From assembly GCA_015680685.1 (NCBI GenBank), contig MNCI01002118.1, positions 160,062 to 199,683 on the forward strand: DNA of 39,622 bases, written 5' to 3'. Positions 29,833 to 38,906 of this stretch are shown here, piece by piece. The notes beneath the pieces were generated by a model. It had not been told where the DNA came from and did not search any database. It was given only the letters and a program-made list of their open reading frames with translations. A program made the position numbers and the translations under genes. Origin of the DNA: Gnetum montanum. Its lineage: Eukaryota; Streptophyta; Gnetopsida; Gnetales; Gnetaceae. Every line of letters starts with the position of its first letter. Position 1 is the stretch's first letter.

Positions 29833-29951
29833 CGGGTCAGTGGTGTTTCCTCTCGCACCATGATGCGCACCTGCAACACATGCCTTAGGGTTTCCTTCAT
29901 TTCATTGACCTTGGCGAGTGCCAGGTGTTTGCATTCTTTCTTGGGAGCCAT
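29833..29951 (-). CDS. Antisense gene B, exon 1 (leader)
   Basis: Opens MAPKKECKHLALAKVNEMKE and ends TPLTR at a GTAGGC donor. 119 bp, the same length as exon 1 of element A, with the same MAPK start. As in A, the joint to exon 2 is out of frame as I read it. Confidence 0.55.
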
Positions 29952-30085
29952 TGTCTTATTTGCCGACTCTTTCCTCGTTAGTATGTCAAATTGCTTTGCT
30001 CTCTATTGGTAGAATCGCTCTACGCGTTGAATGTGGGCTCTGCACTGTTATGGTGAAAATGATGAGTTTACCAGGGGTTAATCCC

Positions 30086-30093
30086 TATTTATA
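30086..30093 (-). promoter_or_regulatory. TATA box of the antisense gene in element B
   Basis: TATAAATA on the minus strand, about 135 bases upstream of the ATG at 29951, matching the spacing of the TATA box in element A. Confidence 0.55.
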
Positions 30094-30279
30094 GTCGCAA
30101 TGGTGAAAAGGAAACTTGTCATTCTCTCTCCCCATTTAATGTGGAGTATGTCGTGTAGCGTAGCATGCCTGCCATGACATGGTAGCACTGTTCACATTAA
30201 GATAGGTGGGCCTGGGCAAAGAGCCTTGACACACTTCAAACTAGCCGTTTGCCTTCACAAAAATATCTCCCTAGGTGGT

Positions 30280-30695
30280 TCGAAAAGACCTTAAACTAGC
30301 AATCCTAACGCATAGTTCCAATCTAGTTAGCGGTCTACAAAGACCTTAAACTAGCAGTTTCGACCCTTTTACTCGTTGGCAACCCACAATGACATTAAAC
30401 TAACAGTTTCGCATTTTTACATTAGTAGTTTTGCATTTTTACAATAGCAGTTTTCTATTCTTTATGCTAGTAGCTTTGTATTTTTACATCTAGGCGGTCC
30501 GCAAAGACCTTAAACTAGCATCTTCCAAATTTTGAATTTTGGTGGTCCGCAATGACCTTAAACTAATACTCTAACCTATTGGCAATATGCAAAGATGTCA
30601 AACTAGCAGCTTTTGCATTTTTACATTAGCAGTTTTACATTTTTACACTAGCAGTTTTGCATTTTACTTCCAAGTAGTCCACCATGACATTAAAA
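30280..30695 (+). repeat. Degenerate tandem array between antisense gene and RT, element B
   Basis: Units of about 40-60 bp carry GACCTTAAACTAGCA (for example at 30287, 30331 and 30509) and TAGCAGTTTTGCATTTTTAC segments, often after GGTCCGCAA. The core is the same as in the array after pol (34306-34730). Confidence 0.8.
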
Positions 30696-30843
30696 CAGAA
30701 AATCTTAAGCTTTCTACCATACTTTTCATTTATCTCTATTGCTCACATTTCATTGCTACTCTACACATTTTCACTATGCACAGCTACTACAAATAGGTAC
30801 CTCTTGACTAGACTTTCATCTCATTTTGGTAGGTTGAGCGAGG

Positions 30844-32040
30844 ATGGGAATCCATCATGATCTCTCTTCACCTTTAGCTTTAGCAGGTCCACATGGAAAA
30901 CTTGCAAGACAACTGAAGCTAGAGCTAATAGACTGGGAATCACCTGAAGTTTGCACCGTAGCATCCTTAGAAGCATCCCTAGACTGGCCTAAGCATCTGG
31001 TCCAAGCCCTATATTTAGAGGCTAGGGATGTAGCTGAGAACCCTCTCATTGAAATGCCTATGACTACATCAAGGGGGGAAATAAAAACATTGAAACTTAG
31101 TTTCCTAATGGATTCCCAGATGCACAAAGATGTAGCCAAAATTCGACAAGATAACATTGAAGTCTTTGCGTGGTCATACAGTGACATGCCGGGTTTACAT
31201 CCAAGGTTGATACAACACAACATTATCTTAGACCCATGCATGAAAGTAGTTAAGCAGAAGGCTCGTAAGGTTAAACCAGAGATCACACTGGCTGTACAGG
31301 ATGAAATCACCAAGCTATACCAAGCTTGTTTCATCCGGGCAGTCGATTACTCAGAATGGGTGTCTAACATCATTGTAGTTTCTAAGAAAATGGGAGGAAT
31401 ACAAATCTGTATAGACTTCCAAGATCTGAACAAGGCAATGATCAAAGATGATTTTCCATTTCCAAGTATCGATCAACTTATCGACACTATGGTTGGTCAT
31501 GCTCTGTTATCCTTCATGGATGATTTCTCTGGTTACAACCAAATTCACATTAACCCAGAGCATCAGTTAATAACAACCTTTATGACCCCATGGGGTACCT
31601 TTTGTTACACTATGGTGCCTTTTGGGCTCAAGAAGACTGGAGCAACCTACCAGCGAGCCATGACTTACATCTTTAGCAACTACATCTTAGAAACGTTGAA
31701 TGACTACGTGGATGACATAGCAGTGAAATCTAAGGAAGCCGCTGATTATCCCAATGATCTAGGTGTAGTTCTTAAGTGTTTTTAGATGCACGATTTACAC
31801 CTCAATCCTAAAAAGTGTGTCTTTGGGGTGAGAACCGGACACATGTTAGGGTTTGTAGTATCGGAGGCTGGAATACGAGTGGACCCTGAGAAATTCAAGG
31901 CCATCGTTAACTTGGCACCACCTACAAATATTAAGGAATTGCACGGGTTACAAGGTAGAGTATAGTTCATCAAAAGGTTTATAGCAAAACTGATCGACAA
32001 GTTACACCCGATGCAACATCTACTGAAGAAAGGGGTTAAC
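30844..32040 (+). pseudogene. Reverse transcriptase of element B with N-terminal spacer
   Basis: Open for 313 codons from an ATG at 30844 to a TAG at 31783. Spacer: LVQALYLEARDVAEN, VFAWSYSDMPGLHP, LIQHNIILDP. RT: VSNIIVVSKKMGG, CIDFQDLNKA, DDFPFPSIDQLID, FMDDFSGYNQI, YTMVPFGLKKTGATYQRAM, and an intact YVDD at 31705-31716. After the stop the thumb and connection continue in frame (HDLHLNPKKCVFG, LGFVVSEAGIRVDPEK, LHPMQHLLKKG). The stop is TAG where other copies carry a sense codon. It is the best-preserved RT in the window. Confidence 0.9.
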
Positions 32041-32079
32041 TTTGAATGGACACCATAGTGCCAACAAGCCTTTGATGAT

Positions 32080-33140
32080 CTGAAGAAAGACCTTTTGCAC
32101 CTCCCAACTATTTACCCACCATAGAGGGATAAGCCTTTCTTCATCTACTTTACCACCTCAGACATGTCTATCGTGGGACTGTTATGTTAGAAACAGGATG
32201 ACGGTTCTGAGATACCAGTGTACTACCTAAGTCATGCATTGATAGCGTATGAAGGAAAATACAACAAGGTGGAGAGAAACTGCCTTGCCTTAGTGTTTGC
32301 ATTGAAGAAGTGGAGACACTATCTGTTTCGTAGCAAGATTAACATTATTTGCAAGAGCAACATACTCCAGGCTCTCACAAACAATCTATATGAAAGTAGT
32401 AGGATAGCTTGGTGGAAAGTAATAACAATGGAATTTGATTTGCATTATGTGAGCCAATCATCAATGAAAGGTCAAGACATAGCAATGCAACTTACAACCT
32501 CACCCATCGATGACCAGGCGATCATAGACCCTAAATTCCAAAACGAGTATGTTAGCACTATCAACACCATCCCATCGCATCTTGAAGCTCCTTTGCATTT
32601 CGATGGTGCCTCGATCGCCCGAGGGGGTAGTGCAGCTACTGTCATCACGTTTCCCTTTGGGGAAATGCATTCTTTTGCTTATCATTTTACGTTCCCTTAT
32701 ACAAACAACGTGGCAGAGTATGAGTGGTTAATCAGGGGCCTCTTAGTTGCCCGAGCATTAAGCATACAACACTTAGCGATTCATGGAGATTCACAACTAG
32801 TTGTGAATCAAATCACCAAGGTCTACGCTTGCAAAGCTACACACCTGCAACCCTACTACAACCTAGCTAAAATGTTGCTGAAAAAGTTTGCAACTACGGA
32901 CGTGCAACATGTGCCACGCAACCAAAACATCGTAGTAGACGCCTTGGCCACCTTAGCATTAAATATTCCATCACACTTGTTCACAAGTTTACCAACCTCG
33001 ATTACCGAGTGTACGGAGCCTATCACTCAGGTGGGACACGTAGCCTCTGTTAGTGATGTGGATACCCATGAGTGGTACGCCAACATTAAAGCCTTGACAT
33101 CTACCCAGAGAGATGTGATCCGTAAGTGTGCTCGGTAATA
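32080..33140 (+). pseudogene. Dual RNase H region of element B
   Basis: First RNase H (32120-32430): FIYFTTSDMSIVGLL, KVERNCLALVFALKKWRHY, and IICKSNILQAL where an Asp is expected, so the site is degraded as in element A. Second, archaeal-type RNase H (about 32580-32970): LHFDGASIARGG, VAEYEWLIRGL, IHGDSQLVVNQI and VVDALATLAL, which keeps the Asp, Glu and Asp. The frame is open from 32218 to 33138. Upstream stops at 32056, 32122 and 32188 are all TAG. Confidence 0.88.
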
Positions 33141-34290
33141 TGTGCTCATGGGAGACAACACCTTGTGCAAACGCTCCTATGATGGGATATTGCTGGCATG
33201 TGTAAATGAGGAGCAATCGTAGAAGGTGATTAATGAAGTACATAAGGGACTATGTGGTGGACACATAGCACCTAGGGCTATGACCATAGAAATCAGACAT
33301 CTAGGGTATTGTTGGCCTCACATGGAGCGTGATTACCTAGCCAAAGTCAAGACGTGTGATATGTGCCAACGATACGCAAATCTCATACATGTTTCACCTA
33401 TAGAGCTGCATCCAACACAAATCATGTGGCCTTTCCAGCAATGGGGACTAGATCTCATAGGACCTATCATGCCTAAGTTCTCTGTAGGGCATAGCTTCAT
33501 CATCACCACCATTGAGTATTTTACTAAGTGGGTGGAGGCTATCCCTCTGAGGAAGATTACATCTTAGTAGGTTTGCCGCTTTATCTTATATTACATTGTG
33601 ATAAGGTTTGGGCTTCCCATGACTATTGTGACCATCAACAGGCCACAGTTTAGTAGTGCGAAAACCTGAACCTTTTGTAGCAATCTTGGCAGTAGACAAT
33701 CGTTCTCCTCACCATATTACCCGCAGGGGAACAGACAAGCAGAGGCTACAAATAAGTCCATCATCAACTTGCTGAAGAAAATGCTTAACAATAGCAAGAG
33801 GTGATGGCATGAGCAAATCCTCTATGTGTTGTGGGCTTAGAAGACGACATGCAGTACTACAACAGGTAAGACATCTTATAGTCTTGTTTATGGATCTGAA
33901 GCGGTGTTACCTCTTGAGTTGCAGGTGCCATCACTCCGGATGATCCTATTAGATGTCATGAGTGAAGCCCATAACAACAAGTTAAGGATCATTGACCTCG
34001 ACTCAATAGAGGAGGAGCATGCACAAACACTAGGTCGCATAGAGCATTATCAAAACAAGTAATGGCAAAAACATCATGTAAATTTGCATCAACGACCAAT
34101 ACAGAAAGGAGACCTCATTCTCAAGGCTATCCGTGAGCATATGAACAAATTCTTAGCAAATTGGTAAGGTCCATACATGGTCACAAAAGCTTTTGGGAAT
34201 GGGGCCTTCAAGCTGGCAGACATGGACGGTAATGAGTTTGCAAATCTGGTGAATCACTTGTATCTCAAGCTGTACTACATGAAATGCATA
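33141..34290 (+). pseudogene. Integrase of element B
   Basis: Zinc finger (33226-33370): NEVHKGLCGGHIAPR for the His pair and KTCDMCQRYA for the Cys pair, all present. Core: WGLDLIGPIMPKFSVGHSF (first Asp), FTKWVEAIPLRKITS, then VTINRPQF where the second catalytic Asp should be, lost in a different way from element A, and YYPQGNRQAEATNK (Glu). C-terminal part: LVYGSEAVLPLELQVPS, QKGDLILKAIREH, AFGNGAFKLADMDGNEFANL. About ten stops, mainly TAG. It ends near LKLYYMKCI before the array. Confidence 0.85.
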
Positions 34291-34305
34291 AAGCGGGTAA
34301 GCAAA

Positions 34306-34730
34306 CGTCTACTACAACGTAAAACCGGCAAAGGTAAGCAAACATCCGCTACGACGTAAAACTGGCAAAGCTCGTCTGCTACAACGTAAAACTGGCATAG
34401 ATAGTCTGCTATGACTATAAACTAGTGCAGAATGTCCACTACGACTATAAACTAGCATATATGATCTGCTAGGACCTTAAACAGTGCAGACGGTCTGCTA
34501 GGACCTTAAACTAACTCATCCACCATCTGCTATGACGATAAACAAACACAATAGTCTATTGGGATCTTAAACCAGTATAGCAACAGTCTGCTACGACTAT
34601 AAACTAGCACATACGGCCTGCTAGGACCTTAAACTAGCATAGACGGTCTATTAGGATCTTAAACTAGTACACCACAATCTGCTGAGACCTTAAACTAGCA
34701 CACCATGGTCTACTGGGACCTTAAATTGGG
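34306..34730 (+). repeat. Tandem array after pol in element B
   Basis: About twelve units of 30-37 bp. Early units read CTACAACGTAAAACTGGCA; later ones TCTGCTAGGACCTTAAACTA followed by GCA. There is a gradient from CGTAAAACTGGC through CTATAAACTAGC to CCTTAAACTAGC along the array. Element A has its counterpart at 2680-3045. Confidence 0.88.
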
Positions 34731-36050
34731 TTCACGGCATGTCCCCAGCATGCATATATGCTAGTACACAATAAGTGAGCATCCATAGTGCCAACACAGG
34801 GTGGGATGTTGTAGTTCCAGAATGCAATTCACGATGCCAGGAAAACACCCTTTGGAACATATGCAACGCCACTGCTCCTGGCATCTTGTTGATCTTTTGG
34901 AGATGTCATATGACATCCTACTGACCCTCCAGATCTAATGTCACCATGGCTCGTCACCCTGGCAGTAGCTTCCCTGGTTAGCTTCTGCTGCTGGAGTTCC
35001 ATCAGTATTGTGGCCTAGCCACAATATTGTTATCCTCTAGCCCCTACTAGCGCCTGAGCTCAAGAGACATTTAGCTATTGGGTAGCCCATCTCATAGTTG
35101 AACTGATAATGCTTGTCTTGGGTAGGGATTCCTGAGCATCCGCATTCACAGTAACTCCTAGCCTTCTCGATGACAGCTCCTCCACATTGATGTTACCAAG
35201 GTTGCTATTGGCCTTCTTGGTTTGGACATCACATGCCTTAGCAACAAAGTCCAAAGCTCTAGCAACGTCCACAGCAAGCAAGACCTTTGCCTTCATTTTG
35301 CATCATGGTTGTTTCTCCTAGTTTTCTTTATGTTGTGTTTGCAGGGTGCGTACCAGGCGGGCATCGATTAGAGGTGTGTTTTGCCATGGCTGCAGGACAC
35401 TACATCACTATAAGGTGGTTGTCTTGATTAGCTTCTCTACTTCAGAGTGCACATCTTGTCCTACCCTTTAAGCTCCCTTACCTCATTTCTTACACTCACA
35501 ACCCACTCTCTCCCCTCTCTTACAAGCTTTTCCCAACATCTGTCAAGCCCTCCCATATGCTCAACCACAAACTCCATGATGCGCGTAACACAGCTTGTCG
35601 CATGGGAAGCATCTGTAGGTAGGTTAGAGCCCCATGTGGATGTAACACAACTCATCCTGGGAAAGAAACACTTGTCCTGCAACAAGGTTTTTTGCAAATG
35701 TAAACGAAAAAATAGCAAAAGGAAAAAGTGTAAGAGAGTAAAAGCTCATGCGAAAAAAAGTGCCTAAAATAAATGGCACATAGGTTGTGTCACAATCACC
35801 CTCTCTAAGCATTCCAACGAGAGGTCGAAGGTCAGCAAAAGCAAAGATGACTATTCGAACAACTCCCTCACAAGCACTCCAACAAGGGGTTATGCTAAGT
35901 TTCATCTTTATCATTTTCCTAGACCTCCTTCCTCCCCGCTTAACCCTTCCCTTTTCCATGCATAACTAATGCAGCACTCTCAAGCATAGCTAAGCGACAT
36001 CTTGGCAATCACCGAAGAGCGATGTTAGTATTTTTTCTTTCATGGTGTTT
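34731..36050 (+). other. 3' untranslated region of element B
   Basis: No credible gene. Frames at 35447-35767 and on the minus strand at 35296-35075, 35718-35461 and 35959-35624 show no domain and are not conserved in element A. A pyrimidine-rich stretch (35918-35955) precedes the hairpin and polypurine tract. Confidence 0.5.
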
Positions 36051-36056
36051 TGTATT

Positions 36057-36105
36057 CTTTGTCAGCATCTCTTAGGTTCATCCTCTAGACGTCGACAAAG
36101 AGGGG
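36057..36105 (+). other. Hairpin and polypurine tract before the 3' LTR of element B
   Basis: Arms CTTTGTCAGCATCT (36057-36070) and AGACGTCGACAAAG (36087-36100) pair with three mismatches. The polypurine tract AAAGAGGGG (36097-36105) would prime plus-strand DNA; the LTR starts four bases on. The same arrangement occurs at 17766-17814. Confidence 0.6.
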
Positions 36106-36109
36106 CCAG

Positions 36110-37960
36110 TGAAACACCCTAAATTTTCAAGGCATTCTTGCTTCTCCAGGTCCTTGGAATTTAGACAGTGTCATGACAGTTTGGCAGGAAATGGATGCTC
36201 TGAGTACAGACTGTCCAATTTGGTAAAATTTCTACATCCAGTGTTGATAGGCCCAACAGACTCTTTAGCTTGCCCACCTAGGTAGTTCATCTAGCTGATA
36301 GTCTACTCAAAAGCGATGCATGGGGTTGTCGACGGTGCTTAGGATGCGCGAAATAGTTAGGCAAGTTTTCTAGTCAAGAAGTTTGCTACGCTATGCTACG
36401 CTATGTAACGTAGCAGGCCTTGGGAGATAGTTGTTCTGGCAATCAACTGTGAACTATTGCAAGACAAAGTGCTACGCTACATAGCGTAGCACAGTGTAGC
36501 AAAAGCAAGATAGAAAGGTGTGACTTACTTAGTGATTTCAATTGCACTCAGCAAGCACATTCAGCCTTGAAAACCAGTTGCTTCGCTCAGCTTCAAGTCC
36601 TTCAGCAAAGCTCCCCTTACTAGAAAAGTAGTAGATTACTCAAAAAGTAGGCTATGTCGGCTACTACGCTATGTTATGCTACGTAGCGTAGCACAGCATA
36701 GCAATGATGCAAGAATGACAAAAGGTGTCTCAGAATGTAGGATCAGCAAGTTTAAAGGATTCACATTGCACAAAACAAAGGTTGCAGATTGTCAACGTGA
36801 TCATTAGGCAAAAGTTTACAACTTAAGTGCAAATCGCAGTTAAGGCCAGTTGCTACGCTATGCTATGCTACGTAGCATAGCATAGTGTAGCAAACATGCA
36901 GAATTAGCCAATACACTTCAAAGGCTTTCAGCACCTGCAATTAACTCCAATGAAAATTTCTTCTTCAAACTGGTGGCTACGGTATGCTATGCTACATAGT
37001 GTAGCACAGCGTAGCAAGCAGCTATGCCAGGCTAACAAGCTACATTCTATAGCGTAGCATAGCGTAGTAGGTGGCTACGCTACATCGGTGTGCTTCACTA
37101 CTTGTTTGCATCATTGGCACACCTGATCCCAGCATCTCCAGTCTCGATAATGTGATTGCAGCATGGCAGGCTCATCAATCAATCAGCTTTGCATGTCCAT
37201 GCAGCATGGACGCATCAACATCTTGTAAGTTCAGGGCACGTGGCATCCAAACCACATTTCTCGTGTGCTCATAGCCCTATAAATATGCCGATGAGCAACG
37301 CTCAAAGGGTTGGCAAATTAGCAATTCAAAGGGCAAATCAATTGGCAATTTTGAGCATTGTTGGCATTTTTTGTTGGCAAATCAATTGAAAAACCTGTTA
37401 GCAAAAATCTGAGTAGGGTAGGCAATCTTGAGGATTGTCAACATTTGCGAGTTGACAAAAGTCAAATAGTTGGCATTCCCATTTGGCATTCTATTAGCTC
37501 TTTTCTATCACCTTTGTAGCATTTTGCATCATTAGCTCTTGAAACCACGTTCAAGCACACAGTTGGCTTACTTTGAACGTCTTGGTTACTTTTGGGATCT
37601 TTGTGCTTCCCAGCGTCATGCAATCGATTGTATCCACTTTGGCAAAGTAAAGTCATAGTCTTGAAAGCGGTGCATTTCTTAACTCCAGTCTACTCTATTC
37701 TCCTACTTATCATTGCATTTTACATTTTTTTTGGTTCCTTGCATATAATAATCATTATTTTATGCTACAAACATTATTTTCAAATTACATGTTTGCAAAA
37801 GGTTTAGTGACACCGATTAAGTCCCTGTCTGATCGACCAAACTGTTCAGGGCACCCTGTTTTCATTTTAACCAGCACAGCCCTCGCACGGATCCAGGGTT
37901 AAGACTGCTTGACCGACGACCTCTCGGTGTTTTCAGCCACCGATGTTTTCGGTTGCTATA
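36110..37960 (+). mobile_element. 3' LTR of element B
   Basis: About 1851 bp from TGAAACACC to CTATA (CA-type end mutated; element A ends TTACA). Both ends are fixed by the flanking Athila integrase sequence. The U3 holds five palindromic clusters of GCTACGCTA/TAGCGTAGC at 36384-36415, 36470-36501, 36661-36703, 36851-36892 and 36975-37017, plus a half-site group to 37085. A TATA box is at 37278-37285. The frames at 37071-37389 and 37592-37807 are not genes. Confidence 0.85.
37278..37285 (+). promoter_or_regulatory. TATA box in the 3' LTR of element B
   Basis: TATAAATA after CTCATAGCCC, at the position aligned with the TATA box of element A's LTR. In the 5' LTR this region is missing, so the full-length transcript could not start normally. 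Confidence 0.6.
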
Positions 37961-37965
37961 GTTTC
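37961..37965 (+). other. Target site copy, right side of element B
   Basis: GTTTC here corresponds to ATTTC on the left (20338-20334, minus strand). Removing the element and one copy keeps the Athila integrase frame. Confidence 0.65.
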
Positions 37966-38906
37966 GTCTAATCTTGTGAGTGCTGTCAATGTGATGGGGA
38001 AATGACTGCTAGAATGGAGGGTCTGCAACAATGGATTCAATTGTTAGAACCCTTCGACATTTGGGGAATTGATTTTATGGGGCCAATTACACCAATGTAC
38101 AATGGAAAAGCCTATATTATTGTTGTCATTGATTACCTAACAAAATGGGCTGAAGTAGCTACTGTTAAAGATTGTACATCATCTACAGCTGCACGATTTG
38201 TTCAACAAAAAATCATAAATAGGTTTGGTATGCCGTGTGCACTTATTTCAGACAATGGTACACACTTCATAGGTGCAACTTTTCAAAAATTAATGCAACG
38301 CTTAGGGGTTGAGCATAAATTGACTACACCATACCACCCCCAAGAGAACGGTCAAGCAGAAGTCACCAATAGGGAGATTACGAAGATATTGACAAGAACC
38401 ATTAGCAAGTTTAGGTGAGACTGGAGCATTAAATTGAACGATGCTCTTTGGGCATACCGCTCTACATGGAAACTCTCTACAGGCTACTCTCCCTATGAGT
38501 TAGTGTACAATAAATTACCAATGCTTCGCATTCAAACTAAGCTTTGTACACTATCTACGGCATGTGACCTCAACCTTGACCTTGATCTAGCATAGAAACA
38601 ATGGTTAGTAACCCTTAACTTGCTAAATGAAAACCGATTAGCTGCCTTGTCATCTAACGAATTGCACAAGGTCTTCAATAAACAACATCAGGACCTAAGA
38701 ATTANTGAATTGCACAAGGTCTTCAATAAACAACATCAGGACCTAAGAATTAGGAAAGTTAAATATCGGCCAAGAGATAAGGTTCTCTACTGTTATCCCA
38801 CACATGTGCCACAACATACTAAATTTCAAACACTATGGGAAGGACCTTATATTATTTATGAAACTTTTCCTTCAAGGGCCATGACAATATACAAACCTGA
38901 GAGCTG
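37966..38906 (+). pseudogene. Athila-type integrase core and C-terminal part
   Basis: Begins with the Cys pair of the zinc finger (SCECCQCDGEM, 37972-38004). The core is open from 38002 to 38418: FDIWGIDFMGPI (first Asp), YLTKWAEVATVKDC, ALISDNGTHFIG (second Asp, intact), YHPQENGQAEVTNREI (Glu, intact). It continues past a TGA at 38416 with DALWAYRSTWKLSTGYSP and LVYNKLPML, then the C-terminal KVKYRPRDKVLYCY and LWEGPYIIYETFPS. All three catalytic residues are present, in contrast to elements A and B. The frame is disturbed by the 46-bp duplication at the N at 38705. Confidence 0.88.
38659..38752 (+). other. 46-bp direct duplication around a single N
   Basis: 38659-38704 and 38707-38752 are identical for 46 bases, separated by an N at 38705. 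This is an unmerged overlap between contigs that adds false codons to the integrase. Confidence 0.9.

Larger units (their letters stand above)
25335..29951 (-). pseudogene. Antisense gene of element B: eight-exon gene with an HAD/NIF-like domain
   Basis: Proposed exons on the minus strand: 29951-29833, 29287-28839, 28758-28484, 28347-27295, 27161-26709, about 26628-26490, 26381-25562, 25475-25335. Donors include GTGAGT, GTAAGC, GTAAAT, GTAGGA, GTAAGT and GTTAGT; acceptors AG throughout except exon 6, whose AG appears lost. Phases agree with element A at the 2/3, 3/4, 4/5, 5/6 and 6/7 joints. Exons 3, 5 and 8 have no stop; exons 2, 4 and 7 do. The gene has its own TATA box at 30093-30086 and lies opposite to the element's genes between two tandem arrays. 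The whole would code for about 1,100 residues. Function unknown; a part in element silencing, RNA handling or host phosphatase interference is only conjecture. Confidence 0.75.
20777..37960 (+). mobile_element. Element B: Tat/Ogre-type Ty3/gypsy retrotransposon with an antisense gene
   Basis: Order on the + strand: 5' LTR (with its first part at 20333-19840 in the flipped contig), gag (21183-23390), protease (24160-24510), array, antisense gene (29951-25335), array, RT, two RNases H, integrase (30844-34290), array, 3' untranslated region, polypurine tract and 3' LTR (36110-37960). It lies in the Athila integrase zinc finger; flanking bases ATTTC (left) and GTTTC (right, 37961-37965) look like a 5-bp target duplication with one change. 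Total length is about 17.6 kb. Stops and small frameshifts occur in all genes. Confidence 0.85.

Noticed and set aside
35075-35959. Several overlapping frames in the 3' region of element B
   Set aside because: No domain, no conservation in element A, and composition follows the pyrimidine-rich base bias.
36384-37017. CRISPR-like or MITE interpretation of the regularly placed palindromes
   Set aside because: Spacing is irregular, there are no unique equal-length spacers, and the clusters lie within an LTR in a plant genome.
37071-37807. Short frames within the 3' LTR of element B
   Set aside because: They lie in U3/R/U5, are not kept in the LTR of element A and show no domain.
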